A stretch of 64,000 nt of DNA. Origin: Kribbella antiqua. Lineage in GTDB: Bacteria > Actinomycetota > Actinomycetes > Propionibacteriales > Kribbellaceae. Shown one piece after another: positions 17,928-25,743 of the stretch. Location: NCBI RefSeq assembly GCF_004345665.1, contig NZ_SLWR01000008.1, positions 372,001 to 436,000 of the forward strand. Direction: 5' to 3'. The notes under the pieces were generated by a model that saw only the letters and a program-made list of their open reading frames with translations, had not been told where the DNA came from and made no database searches. The translations under genes and the position numbers were made by a program. Each line of letters begins with the position of its first letter. Within the stretch, counting starts at the first letter, position 1.

Positions 17928-19148
17928 ATGGACCAGGTCGAGGCGGTGTTCCGGGAGGAGCGTGGGCGGTTGCTGGCCGCGCTCTGCCGGCGGTACGGCG
18001 ACCTCGACCTGGCTGAGGAGGTTACGTCCGAGGCGATCGAGGCGGCGCTGGTCCGCTGGCCGGTCGACGGCGTACCGCCGAACCCGGGCGGGTGGCTGAT
18101 GACCACGGCGCGGCGGAAGGCGGTTGACCGGTTGCGTCGTGACCAGGTGTACGCCGCCAAGCTCGCCGTGATGCAGGTCGAAGCCGACCGGGCCGCGCCG
18201 CCTGCCACGGGTGACGAGTTGCCGGATGAGCGGTTGCAACTGTTCTTCACCTGCGCTCATCCGGCGCTCGCCGCCGAGGACCGCGGTGCGCTGACGCTGC
18301 GGTGCCTGGCCGGGCTGACCACGCCGGAGGTCGCGCGGGCGTACCTGGTCCCGGTCGCGACGATGGCGAAGCGGATCGTCCGGGCGAAGAAGAAGATCCG
18401 AGAGGCGCGGATCCCGTTCCGCGTCCCCGGCGCGGATGAACTGCCGGAGCGGCTGCCGGGTGTCCTGCAGGTGATCTACTCGATCTTCACCGAGGGCTAT
18501 GCGGCCAGCTCGGGCCCGTTCCTGCAGCGCATCGACGTCGCCGAGGAGGCGATCCGGCTGGCCCGGATCCTGCACCGCCTCCTTCCCGGCGAACGGGAAG
18601 TCATCGGGCTATTGGGTTTGATGCTGCTGACGCACGCCCGCCGCGACGCTCGCACAGGTCCTGGTGGCGCGTTGATCCTCCTGGAGGAGCAGGACCGCGG
18701 CCGTTGGGATCGAGCCATGATCGAGGAAGGCCGGGAACTGGTCGTCGCCGCGCTCACCGGCGGCCCGGCCGGACCGTACGCCGTGCAGGCCGCGATCGCC
18801 GCGGTTCACGACGAGGCCGCGGATTTCGCCACCACCGACTGGCCGCAGATCGTTGCCCTGTACGACGTCCTGTTCACGATCGACCCGTCACCGGTCGTCG
18901 CGCTCAACCGGGCAGCCGCAATCGCGATGCGCGACGGCCCCGAGGCCGGCCTAGCGCTGCTCGACGAACTCGCCGATGAGCCGAGATTGCGCGCGTACCA
19001 CCCGTATGCCCTGGCCCGGGCGGATCTGCTGCACCGCCTCGGCCGGTTGCCCGAGGCAACCACAGCCTATGAGGAGGCGCTGGCGTCGGCCGGTACCGAA
19101 CCAGAACGAGAGCACGTACGCCGCCGGATCGAGGAGACACAGCCATGA
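17928..19148 (+). CDS. ECF sigma factor, group ECF42, with long C-terminal extension
   Basis: A 406-residue sigma-70-like factor. Residues about 5-75 form region 2 (DLAEEVTSEAIEAALVRW, then PGGWLMTTARRKAVDRLRR), and about 105-160 form region 4 with the HTH LTTPEVARAYLVPVATMAKRI. The remaining 240 residues are the helical, TPR-like extension typical of ECF42 (PFLQRIDVAEEAIRLARIL, TDWPQIVALYDVL, NRAAAIAMRDGP). No anti-sigma gene is adjacent; in this group the extension itself is thought to set activity. It lies between the YCII partner and a methyltransferase that it overlaps by 4 nt. Confidence 0.93.
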   Translation: MDQVEAVFREERGRLLAALCRRYGDLDLAEEVTSEAIEAALVRWPVDGVPPNPGGWLMTTARRKAVDRLRRDQVYAAKLAVMQVEADRAAPPATGDELPDERLQLFFTCAHPALAAEDRGALTLRCLAGLTTPEVARAYLVPVATMAKRIVRAKKKIREARIPFRVPGADELPERLPGVLQVIYSIFTEGYAASSGPFLQRIDVAEEAIRLARILHRLLPGEREVIGLLGLMLLTHARRDARTGPGGALILLEEQDRGRWDRAMIEEGRELVVAALTGGPAGPYAVQAAIAAVHDEAADFATTDWPQIVALYDVLFTIDPSPVVALNRAAAIAMRDGPEAGLALLDELADEPRLRAYHPYALARADLLHRLGRLPEATTAYEEALASAGTEPEREHVRRRIEETQP

Positions 19149-19951
19149 CGGATGACGAGCGTCTCGCGCGGGTAGCGCGCGGCTGGGACGAGGCGGCCGA
19201 CGGCTACGAGGAGTACTTCGTACCGCGCTTCGCACCCTGGGTGAAGGCGGCTGTCGATGCGATCGGCGACGTACCCGAAGGCCCGGTCCTCGTACCGTGC
19301 TGCGGGACATTTCCCGAGCTGGACCTGCTGGCGGAGCGATTCCCGGATCGCGCGATCGCCGGGATCGACCTGTCCGCCGGGATGGTCCGCCGGGCTCGCG
19401 AGCGAGCGGCTCGCCTGAACCTCCCAGGCGTCGAGGTGGTGCAGGGTGACGCATCCACGCTTGATCCACGGTGGTCGGAATCGTGTGCCGCCGTCGTCTC
19501 GGTGTTCGGTCTCCAGCAGCTCCCCGACCCGGAGACAGCGGTGCGCTCGTGGCTGGATGCGCTGCGCCCAGGCGGCCAGCTTTGTGTCGTCTTCTGGCCG
19601 GAGACCACCGAGGAGGCCGGGCCGTTCGCGTTGGTCGCGAGTCTGGTCGGTGAGCGCGGTGACTTCTCCTGGGAGGATCGCCTGGCCGCCGTACTCGGTG
19701 AAGTCGAACGCGACGAACTGGTTTCGTATCCGATGACTCACGAGGGCGGGGCGTCGTACTTCGACGCTGCCAACCACTCCGGATCGATGCGGGCTCTGGC
19801 TCTCGCCCGCGGCGACGATTTCATCGCGCGGCTGCGGCAACAATTCCTGGCGCAGGCGCCAGCAGGGGAGTGGACGCACCACCCGCGAGCGCGGCTGATC
19901 GTGGTCAGGAAGCCGCTGAGTCGTGCGGAGGCAGCGCCACCGACTTCGTGA
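19145..19951 (+). CDS. SAM-dependent methyltransferase in ECF42 operon
   Basis: A 268-residue class I methyltransferase. The SAM loop is VLVPCCGTFPELDLLAE near residues 48-64 (a Cys-rich variant of the GxGxG motif), then AGIDLSAGMVRRARERA near 75-91, VVQGDAST near 99-106 and LRPGGQL near 140-146. It starts inside the sigma gene's stop (ATGA), so it belongs to the YCII-ECF42 operon. The last 47 nt overlap the opposing P-loop kinase gene. The substrate is unknown. Confidence 0.85.
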   Translation: MTDDERLARVARGWDEAADGYEEYFVPRFAPWVKAAVDAIGDVPEGPVLVPCCGTFPELDLLAERFPDRAIAGIDLSAGMVRRARERAARLNLPGVEVVQGDASTLDPRWSESCAAVVSVFGLQQLPDPETAVRSWLDALRPGGQLCVVFWPETTEEAGPFALVASLVGERGDFSWEDRLAAVLGEVERDELVSYPMTHEGGASYFDAANHSGSMRALALARGDDFIARLRQQFLAQAPAGEWTHHPRARLIVVRKPLSRAEAAPPTS

Positions 19952-20570
19952 CGAGTTCGAGTTCGGGGTCGTGCGGGATCGACGGGTCGCCGTCGATGAT
20001 GACGTGCGCCCGCGAGCGAGTGGCCTGCTCGGCGAAGTGATCGCGCTCCCAGCGCATCCACTCGAGCCAGTGGTCCCGCAACGCCTCGCCGTCGCGGGCG
20101 ATGCCGCGCTCGAGGCGGATCTCGTTCGACGTCTCGATCCAGAGCCGCAGCGACTGCCAGCGGTCGGCGTCCTGGTCGCAGGAGGTGACACCTTCGACGA
20201 TCAGGAGCTCGACTGTCACCGGTACGACGTGGAGTTCGGCGTACGCACCGAGATGCCAGTCGTAGCGCCGGTAGCGTCCTTCGCGGCCGTCGGCGATCCG
20301 CTGCAGCACGTGGTCGCGCAGCAGGCCGAATCCGCGGACGGCACCGGCCCAGCCGTCGTACAGGTCGTCCATGTGCAGGACGAGGGTGTGGAGTCCGCGG
20401 GCCTCGGCGCGGGCCGCGACGTTCGCGGCGAGGGTGGACTTGCCGGAGCCGGCGGGTCCGTCGATGCTGATCAGCCGGGTCCGGCCGAGCCGCGGTGCGG
20501 TCGCCTGGACGTGGTCCAGCAGGGAGTCGATGGTCAGCGGGGCAGTGGTACCGGTCTCAGTTGATTCCAT
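19905..20570 (-). CDS. P-loop nucleoside kinase-like ATPase
   Basis: A 221-residue P-loop NTPase resembling uridine kinase/phosphoribulokinase-type kinases. Walker A GPAGSGKST lies near residues 39-47, LHMDDLYDGWAG near 65-76 is the kinase DDLYDG motif, and LLIVEGV near 121-127 is the Walker-B-like strand. The substrate is unknown. Its start overlaps the end of the upstream membrane-protein gene by 14 nt, indicating coupling, and its 3' end overlaps the methyltransferase gene on the opposite strand by 47 nt, one of the longest gene overlaps here. Confidence 0.85.
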   Translation of the reverse strand: MESTETGTTAPLTIDSLLDHVQATAPRLGRTRLISIDGPAGSGKSTLAANVAARAEARGLHTLVLHMDDLYDGWAGAVRGFGLLRDHVLQRIADGREGRYRRYDWHLGAYAELHVVPVTVELLIVEGVTSCDQDADRWQSLRLWIETSNEIRLERGIARDGEALRDHWLEWMRWERDHFAEQATRSRAHVIIDGDPSIPHDPELELVTKSVALPPHDSAAS

Positions 20571-21051
20571 GGCGCTTCAGGATGTCCTCGATCTCGTCGA
20601 ACTCCGACGATTCCTGCTGCTTCGCCTTCGACCCCTTTGTCGGCTTGGCAGCTTTGGCGGGAGCGGCCGAGGCGGGTGCGGGACCCGTCGCGGTCAGCTC
20701 ACCCGCGGGCGAGGCGGGCTTCTTCTTCGCTGTGTCTGGTTCCCCACGGCGGCCCCGGGCAATCCCGGAGACGACGTACAGCACGACGGAGACGCCGAAC
20801 AGCGCGACGCCGGCCCACACGGTCGGGGAGAAGATCAGGTGCGTGACCCAGCTGACCGCGGAGCGTACGACGTCCCAGACCAGCTCCAGCAGACCGGTCA
20901 GGTACAGCGAGACCGGCAGCAGGGACCAGGCCACGCCACGCACCCCGGCCGCAGCCCCGCGGCGCCGCCAGGCGGCCCACGAGCCGATAAGCCCGAGCAG
21001 CGTCAGGCCCACACAGAAGGGCAGCAGCGTCAAATCGTTGAAGTCAGGCAC
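20557..21051 (-). CDS. Membrane protein with conserved acidic C-terminus, unknown function
   Basis: A 164-residue protein with three hydrophobic segments (about 8-27, 42-58, 78-96), then a basic Ala/Lys/Pro-rich linker and a short ending EFDEIEDILKRHGI. The open frame extends farther upstream, but I prefer the GTG at 21051 because the preceding residues are basic and low-complexity while MPDFNDLTLLPF leads directly into the first helix. It is tandem with and overlaps the P-loop kinase gene. The family is not recognised. Confidence 0.68.
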   Translation of the reverse strand: MPDFNDLTLLPFCVGLTLLGLIGSWAAWRRRGAAAGVRGVAWSLLPVSLYLTGLLELVWDVVRSAVSWVTHLIFSPTVWAGVALFGVSVVLYVVSGIARGRRGEPDTAKKKPASPAGELTATGPAPASAAPAKAAKPTKGSKAKQQESSEFDEIEDILKRHGIN

Positions 21052-21232
21052 ATACCCAGGCTCGCACAGTCGCAGGAGGAACCAAGCCGGGATCAGCCCT
21101 GACCCCACCCTGAAACCCAACTCCGGGCGAGCTGCGGACCGCCAGGCCATCACAACGGGAGCGGGACCGGTCGGGCGAGCCTGACGGCGGCCTGACTGGC
21201 GCGATTGTGATGGGCTGGCGGTCCGGACCCCA

Positions 21233-21314
21233 CCACTCACCAACCTCCGCCTTCACGTCGCGGGTGGGCTTGGGTGAGCGTGGGGTGCGTCGGTGCGGCC
21301 CGGTTGGTGAGTGG
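21233..21314. repeat. 13-bp perfect inverted repeat in divergent intergenic region
   Basis: CCACTCACCAACC at 21233-21245 is the exact reverse complement of GGTTGGTGAGTGG at 21302-21314, separated by 56 nt. It lies between the divergent starts of the membrane-protein gene (21051) and the SseB-like gene (21342). It could be two copies of one operator or the base of an RNA stem. Otherwise I see nothing in 21052-21341. Confidence 0.7.
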
Positions 21315-21341
21315 GGGAGGTCCGCAGGAGAGAATGCCTGC

Positions 21342-21833
21342 GTGCAACCAGAGCGGCGCCTTGCTTTCACCGGGTTCGACAACGACGACGGGTCGGCGGA
21401 TCCCGCGCTGGCCCGGGCCCTCGCGGAGGGTGACGAGGGCGCGACGCTGGCCGCGCTGACCAAGGCGCGGCTGCTGGTGCCGGTGGTCGCGATGCTCGGC
21501 GAGATCGAGTACGACGAAAACGGCCTGGCCCACGACAAGACCTCGGACATGGCCGTTGCGCTACTGCAAGGGCAGGACGGCCGCAACGCCCTACTCGCCT
21601 TCACCAGCACCGAGAGCCTGGCCCGGTGGAGTCCCGAGGCCAGGCCCATGCCGGCCCAAACCCAGTTGGTCGCAACCGCCGCAGTCCAGGAAGGCGCGGC
21701 CGCCATCGTCCTCGACGTAGCCGGACCGGCCCCCGCCGTGATCGAAACAGAGGACGTACGCCGCCTAGCCGCCGGTCTCCAGGTCATCCGCCTGGAAGAC
21801 GGCACCCACGCCTGGATCCAACCCGCCAACTGA
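21342..21833 (+). CDS. SseB-family protein
   Basis: A 163-residue soluble protein with the actinobacterial SseB-like fold: LAFTGFDNDDGSADPAL at the N-terminus, LLVPVVAMLGE near residues 44-54, the DMAVALLQGQDGRNALLAFTS block near 68-88 and SLARWSPEARPMP near 91-103. The family name comes from enhanced serine sensitivity/type III proteins, but the actinobacterial members have no known function. I chose GTG 21342 with AGGAG 11 nt upstream; an earlier start would cross the inverted repeat. Confidence 0.82.
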   Translation: MQPERRLAFTGFDNDDGSADPALARALAEGDEGATLAALTKARLLVPVVAMLGEIEYDENGLAHDKTSDMAVALLQGQDGRNALLAFTSTESLARWSPEARPMPAQTQLVATAAVQEGAAAIVLDVAGPAPAVIETEDVRRLAAGLQVIRLEDGTHAWIQPAN

Positions 21834-22086
21834 CCATCCCCGACCGGCTGATCCTCCGCTTTGCGGAAGATCACTGCCACGGAGCGCAAAGTTTGTTCCG
21901 GAAAGCGGGTGCGGTCAGCCCACCGGTGAGCTGAGGGCGTCCATGGGGGCGGGAGCGCATCGCGAGGCGGGCGGTGATTGCGGTGGTCGGGAGGACCAGA
22001 GCTCGCGGGGCGTGCCGTTGACGATCACCCGCACGCGATCACCCGGCTTCGACGAACCCACGAGCCGGTGAGCTGGACGGGTGCGT
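21834..22086. other. Gene-free stretch with a short hairpin
   Basis: After the SseB-like gene there is a 7-bp pair CTTTGCG/CGCAAAG near 21851-21886 that may help end transcription. A leftward open frame here (about 21915-22148) contains GDRVRVIVNGTPRELW, which looks protein-like, but it has no ribosome site and overlaps the end of the next gene. I regard it as a possible gene remnant and do not call it. Confidence 0.4.
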
Positions 22087-22347
22087 TCATCGGTCGGCCT
22101 CGCGGTGGTACGACTCGTGCTTCCACCAGACGAAGGCGACGATCGCACCGAGTCCGAGGTCGGAGAACAGCCACCATGGCCAGTCGAAGTTCCCGAAGGC
22201 AGCCATGGTCATCCAGACCACGAACTGCACGACGCAGCTGACCAGCCAGATGCCGGAGACGATCCGTAGGCCGGTAGTTAGGCGGCGGTCGGTGTCGCTG
22301 AGCTCGGCGTGGCCGGGCAACAGGACGGCGTTGAGGAAAGAGTTCAT
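22087..22347 (-). CDS. Small membrane protein, unknown function
   Basis: An 86-residue protein with two hydrophobic helices (about 26-47 and 56-72) and Trp-rich ends (DWPWWLF, VWWKHE). The ATG at 22347 has AGGTGA 5 nt upstream and is preferred to the GTG three codons earlier. It is divergent from the TetR gene at 22486, which is therefore its likely regulator. A transporter or accessory role is possible, but I cannot name a family. Confidence 0.65.
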   Translation of the reverse strand: MNSFLNAVLLPGHAELSDTDRRLTTGLRIVSGIWLVSCVVQFVVWMTMAAFGNFDWPWWLFSDLGLGAIVAFVWWKHESYHREADR

Positions 22348-22485
22348 CGGAATCACCTGCTAATCACGGGAGTGTTGTGAAATAGCGTATGGATTGAACA
22401 GTTTCGGCGCCGGGAGTCCAGGACCCGTCTGTCCGGTGGTGCTAGCTCCCCTGTGTGTCGTCGTACGTACGCGAGGATGGAAGGT

Positions 22486-23190
22486 ATGAGCGATGAGCTG
22501 CCGCCGGGGCTGGCGTTGTCGTGGGGTGTGCACCCAGTGCAGCGGCGCGGGCCCAAGCCGGCCCTGAGTGTCGAGCAGATCGTCGACACCGGGATCGAGT
22601 TCGGCGACAGCCAGGGGTTCGAGGCGATCTCACTGCAGAAGATCGCGGCTCACCTCGGCGTCAGCACCAACGCGATGTACCGGTACGTGCGCTCGAAGGA
22701 CGAGCTGATCGTGCTCGTCCAGGACAAGGCGTTCGGCTTGCCACCTGAGCTGCCGGAAGGGTGGCGGGAGGCTGCGACCGCGTGGGTGCATGCTCAGGTC
22801 GAGCGATTCACTGAGCGTCCGTGGCTGCTCGACGTACCGATTCGTGGCGCGCCGGTGACGCCCAACTCGTTGCGGTGGGTCGAGGTCATGCTGCAGGCGC
22901 TGGAGAGCACCGGGCTGAGCATGCACGACAACCTCGGGTGCCTGCTGCTCCTGAACGGGTTCGCCCACAACTATGCGAGCCTGGTCCGCCAGCTCGGGGC
23001 CAGCGATGACATGGCTGTCCAGGCGGAGGCGGTCGGGCGGTTCCTCGTACCGCGGCTGATTGACGGCGACTACCCGATGCTCACCGCGCTCTACACCAAC
23101 CAGGAGTACGAGGACGGCATCGACGACGACCTCGAGTTCGGACTGGCGCGCATCCTCGACGGAATCCAGGTCCTGATCGACTCCCACTGA
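22486..23190 (+). CDS. TetR-family transcriptional regulator
   Basis: A 234-residue TetR regulator. The HTH is in FEAISLQKIAAHLGVSTNAMYRYV near residues 45-68, seen as SLQKIAAHLGVS and NAMYRYVRSKDEL. The C-terminal ligand domain contains LLLLNGFAHNYASLVRQL. I chose ATG 22486; in-frame upstream codons lie in the AT-poor leader. The divergent small membrane protein is its probable target. A CGTACGTACG perfect palindrome (22463-22472) lies just before the start and could be the operator. A strong terminator follows the gene. Confidence 0.9.
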   Translation: MSDELPPGLALSWGVHPVQRRGPKPALSVEQIVDTGIEFGDSQGFEAISLQKIAAHLGVSTNAMYRYVRSKDELIVLVQDKAFGLPPELPEGWREAATAWVHAQVERFTERPWLLDVPIRGAPVTPNSLRWVEVMLQALESTGLSMHDNLGCLLLLNGFAHNYASLVRQLGASDDMAVQAEAVGRFLVPRLIDGDYPMLTALYTNQEYEDGIDDDLEFGLARILDGIQVLIDSH

Positions 23191-23197
23191 CCTCTTA

Positions 23198-23239
23198 CGT
23201 CCGAAGAAGTGTGGCCGATAGGCCTCAGTTCTTCGGACG
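23198..23239. terminator. Bidirectional terminator between TetR and glycosidase genes
   Basis: An 11-bp perfect stem, CGTCCGAAGAA at 23198-23208 with TTCTTCGGACG at 23229-23239, encloses a 20-nt loop that itself can form GGCC-GATA-GGCC. It lies 7 nt after the TetR stop and 12 nt before the end of the convergent glycosidase gene, so it can serve both strands. Confidence 0.75.
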
Positions 23240-23251
23240 CAACGGGGGTTG

Positions 23252-24418
23252 CTAGGGCAAGGCGATCCTGACCGGGCCGTCGGCGCGGGCGGCGACCCAT
23301 TGCAAGTGGAATTCGCTGCCTGGGGCAACTTCCGGACGCCGCTCCGGCTGCGTGCGGAGGTTGATCGGCGCGGTCAGCGTGCTGGCCGGCTGTCGCTCTA
23401 TCCCGGTCGATCGACAGGAGGCGATCACGTCGGCGAGCGCTTGTGCAGCCGGCTTGCGCTGGTGGTCGACGGTGAACAACCCCAGGTCGTACTCACGGTC
23501 CGGAAAATCCAGCAGCCGACGGTCGATGTCATGCGACGACCACCAGGTCACACCCCACAACGCCGGATTCCCGAGCACCAACTCGACCGTACGGCGCGTG
23601 AACTCCGCCTGCAGCTCCACCGGGATATCGGGCCCCGGTACGCCGATCTCCTGCAGCCACACGGGTCGCGCCGGGTCGAGCGAGGTCGCCGCCGCCAGCT
23701 CGACCAGGTAGTCCGCGTGGCTGAGCGTGGCCGGCCCAAGAGGACCGTCCACTCGTGAGACCCCGTTGAAAACCCACGAGTGGACAGTGCTCAGATCACC
23801 CAGCTCCACGACGTCAACGGGGTGGAACGGGTGGTCGTCCTTGTACCAGGCGTCGTCGAACACCGAGTGCAACGCGAGTACGCCGGGCGCCGCCTTCTTC
23901 GCCGTGGCCAGCAGGTCCTGCGCCCAGCTCGTCGAACTCTCGAAGCTGGTCGAGCTGTCCGGCCAGAGGTTGTTCACCTCGTTCCCGAGCGTGATCGCGA
24001 AGACGTTCGGCTTCGACGCCACCGCGCGCGAGACGCCATCGACGTACGACGTCAATCCGTCGCGGACGGCCGGATCGGCGAAGAGGCTCGCCTTGTGCCA
24101 GGTCAGGACCCACGACGGCAGGAAGTCGAAGCTGGACAAGTGGCCCTGGATCAGGTCGACCGCGACACTCAGCCCGTGCTCGGCGGCGGCGTCGATGGTG
24201 TCCAGCAGGTCCTCGATCGCCCGGTCCCGGATGATCGCCCGGTTGGGCTGGATCCACGGCCAGATCGGGAACACCCGGACGTGGTCCAGACCCAGCCCGG
24301 CCAGGTCGGCGAAGTCCCGCCGGACCGCGGCGCCGTCGTAGTCGAGCCAGCTGTAGAACCAGCCGGCCGAGGGGACGTAGTTCGCGCCGAACCGGGGCCG
24401 GGCGGGATCGGAAGACAT
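23252..24418 (-). CDS. Clan GH-A glycoside hydrolase (GH5-like)
   Basis: A 388-residue cytoplasmic glycosidase without a signal peptide. The (beta/alpha)8 features include NYVPSAGWFYSW near residues 13-24, VRVFPIWPWIQPN near 51-63, the acid/base in LGNEVNN near 165-171 and the nucleophile in VWLQEIGVPG near 275-284. A WWSSHD segment follows. It probably hydrolyses a beta-mannoside or beta-glucoside brought in by the neighbouring ABC system. I chose the ATG at 24418 because a LacI-type operator lies 11 bp upstream of it. It is in tandem with lacI but separated by the palindrome at 24496-24580. Confidence 0.85.
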   Translation of the reverse strand: MSSDPARPRFGANYVPSAGWFYSWLDYDGAAVRRDFADLAGLGLDHVRVFPIWPWIQPNRAIIRDRAIEDLLDTIDAAAEHGLSVAVDLIQGHLSSFDFLPSWVLTWHKASLFADPAVRDGLTSYVDGVSRAVASKPNVFAITLGNEVNNLWPDSSTSFESSTSWAQDLLATAKKAAPGVLALHSVFDDAWYKDDHPFHPVDVVELGDLSTVHSWVFNGVSRVDGPLGPATLSHADYLVELAAATSLDPARPVWLQEIGVPGPDIPVELQAEFTRRTVELVLGNPALWGVTWWSSHDIDRRLLDFPDREYDLGLFTVDHQRKPAAQALADVIASCRSTGIERQPASTLTAPINLRTQPERRPEVAPGSEFHLQWVAARADGPVRIALP

Positions 24419-24428
24419 GCGCACGATG

Positions 24429-24442
24429 CTAAAACGGTTTAG
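24429..24442. promoter_or_regulatory. LacI-type operator before glycosidase
   Basis: CTAAAACGGTTTAG is a near-perfect palindrome of the LacI family type with a central CG. It ends 11 bp upstream of the glycosidase start on the minus strand. A related TATACCGGTTTA lies at the ABC promoter (25713-25724). Common control by the LacI protein encoded between them is the simplest reading. Confidence 0.72.
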
Positions 24443-24495
24443 GCCGCTACGCCAAACGACCCCCACGCCCCACCCCTCACCCCGGCCCTCCCACG

Positions 24496-24580
24496 TTTGG
24501 TGGGTCCACCAGTCAAATGGTGGGTTCGCCGCCTGCATTCGGGTGGGGAACCCACAAGCTGATGGGTGAACCCATCGAAT
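24496..24580. repeat. Long composite palindrome, copy 2
   Basis: Inverted arms at about 24496-24530 and 24545-24580 match at roughly 70 percent. Each arm has the two-part design seen at 13120-13205: here GGTGGGTCCACC, 7 nt, TGGTGGGTTCGCC on the left, and as reverse complement of the right GATGGGTTCACCC, 6 nt, TTGTGGGTTCCCC. It lies between the end of lacI and the start of the glycosidase gene, both leftward, so it could terminate lacI transcription or bind a protein. Confidence 0.82.
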
Positions 24581-24629
24581 GGGACGGTGGAGAGGGCGGG
24601 GGCGGAGGGGATCCCGCGGGTTGGGTGGG

Positions 24630-25655
24630 TCAGGCGGGGCGGGGTGGGGGAGCGGTGGACTCGCGGACCGTGAGGACTGGGTCCGGCGTACGGCGGTTGA
24701 TCACCTGGGCGGGAGCGGCGATCGTCTCGAGCAGGACCTCGGCGGCCTGGCGGCCGAAGTCGAAGGTGTCCCGGGACAGTGCGGTGAGCGCCGGGTGCAT
24801 CAGCTGGGTCAGGATCGAGTCGTCGAACGCCACGATCGACAGGTCGCCCGGCACCGAGACGCCCATCTCCATCGCGACCCCGAGCCCGGCCACGGCCATG
24901 ACGTCAGAGTCGTAGACGATCGCGGTCGGCCGCTGCGCCTGGGACAGCAGCTTCCGGGTGATCGCGGCGCCTTCCGCGTCGCTGAAGTCCGTCGGCAGCG
25001 ACGGCGAGTCGACCAGGCCCAACCGTGGTGCTGCGTCCCGGAGGGCCCGGATCCGGCGCTGGGTGTGCTGGAAGTTCGGCGTACCGGCGACGTGGGCGAT
25101 TCTGCGGTGCCCGAGCGCGGCCAGGTATTCCACGATCGAGAGCATCGCCTCGCGGTCGTCGGCCCAGACCGACGGCAACGCGCCCTTCCCGCCGCGGCCG
25201 CCGATCACCACGGCCGGCAGCTCGAGCGCCTTCAGCTCATCGATCCGCGGGTCCTTGACGGTCAGGTCGACCAGGATCACGCCGTCCACCCGGTGCTCCG
25301 AGGCCCAGCGCCGGTACACCTCGATCTCGGCCGCGGTGTCCTCGACGATCAGCAGTTGCAGCGAGATCGACTCCGCGGACAGCCCCGACTGCACGCCGGA
25401 CAGCAGGTGTGCGAAGAACGGCTCCACGCCGAGCGTCCGGGCCGGTCGCGCGATCACCATGCCGACCGAGTCCACCCGGGATGCGCCGAGTGCGCGGGCG
25501 GCGCTGTGCGGCCGCCAGCTCATCTGCTCGGCGATCCGCAGGATCCGCTCCCTGGTGGCATCGCTCACCCCGGGCCGTCCGTTCAGCGCGAACGACACCG
25601 CGCCCTTGGACACCCCCGCCCGGTTGGCGATGTCCGCGATCGTCGGTCTGACCAC
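24630..25655 (-). CDS. LacI-family transcriptional repressor
   Basis: A 341-residue LacI/GalR regulator. N-terminal HTH and hinge: TIADIANRAGVSKGAVSFAL near residues 5-24, NGRPGVSDATRERI, then SAARALGASR. A periplasmic-binding-protein-like effector domain follows, with VDGVILVDL, GHRRIAHVAG near 185-194 and DLSIVAFDDS near 277-286. GTG start with GGGGAGG 6 nt upstream. It is divergent from the ABC operon, and candidate operators lie at the ABC promoter and before the glycosidase. It presumably releases DNA when the imported sugar or its derivative binds. Confidence 0.95.
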   Translation of the reverse strand: MVRPTIADIANRAGVSKGAVSFALNGRPGVSDATRERILRIAEQMSWRPHSAARALGASRVDSVGMVIARPARTLGVEPFFAHLLSGVQSGLSAESISLQLLIVEDTAAEIEVYRRWASEHRVDGVILVDLTVKDPRIDELKALELPAVVIGGRGGKGALPSVWADDREAMLSIVEYLAALGHRRIAHVAGTPNFQHTQRRIRALRDAAPRLGLVDSPSLPTDFSDAEGAAITRKLLSQAQRPTAIVYDSDVMAVAGLGVAMEMGVSVPGDLSIVAFDDSILTQLMHPALTALSRDTFDFGRQAAEVLLETIAAPAQVINRRTPDPVLTVRESTAPPPRPA

Positions 25656-25674
25656 GTCGTACCTCCCCTTGCCC

Positions 25675-25704
25675 TTGACAGCGGATTCTACGATCCCGGA
25701 TAGT
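25675..25704 (+). promoter_or_regulatory. Promoter of the sugar ABC operon
   Basis: A consensus -35 TTGACA at 25675-25680 and -10 GATAGT at 25699-25704 are separated by 18 bp, predicting a start near 25711. The LacI-type operator follows immediately, so repression by blocking initiation is expected. Confidence 0.7.
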
Positions 25705-25712
25705 GCAGGAGC

Positions 25713-25724
25713 TATACCGGTTTA
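25713..25724. promoter_or_regulatory. LacI-type operator at ABC promoter
   Basis: TATACCGGTTTA differs at one position from the palindrome TAAACCGGTTTA. It lies at about +3 to +14 of the predicted transcript and 19 bp before the solute-binding protein start. Confidence 0.7.
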
Positions 25725-25743
25725 TCAAACCCAGGAGATTTCC

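Noticed and set aside
21915-22148. Leftward 77-codon frame with GDRVRVIVNGTPRELW
   Set aside because: Slightly protein-like, but no ribosome site, a low-complexity start, and overlap with the end of the small membrane-protein gene. Kept only as a possible remnant.
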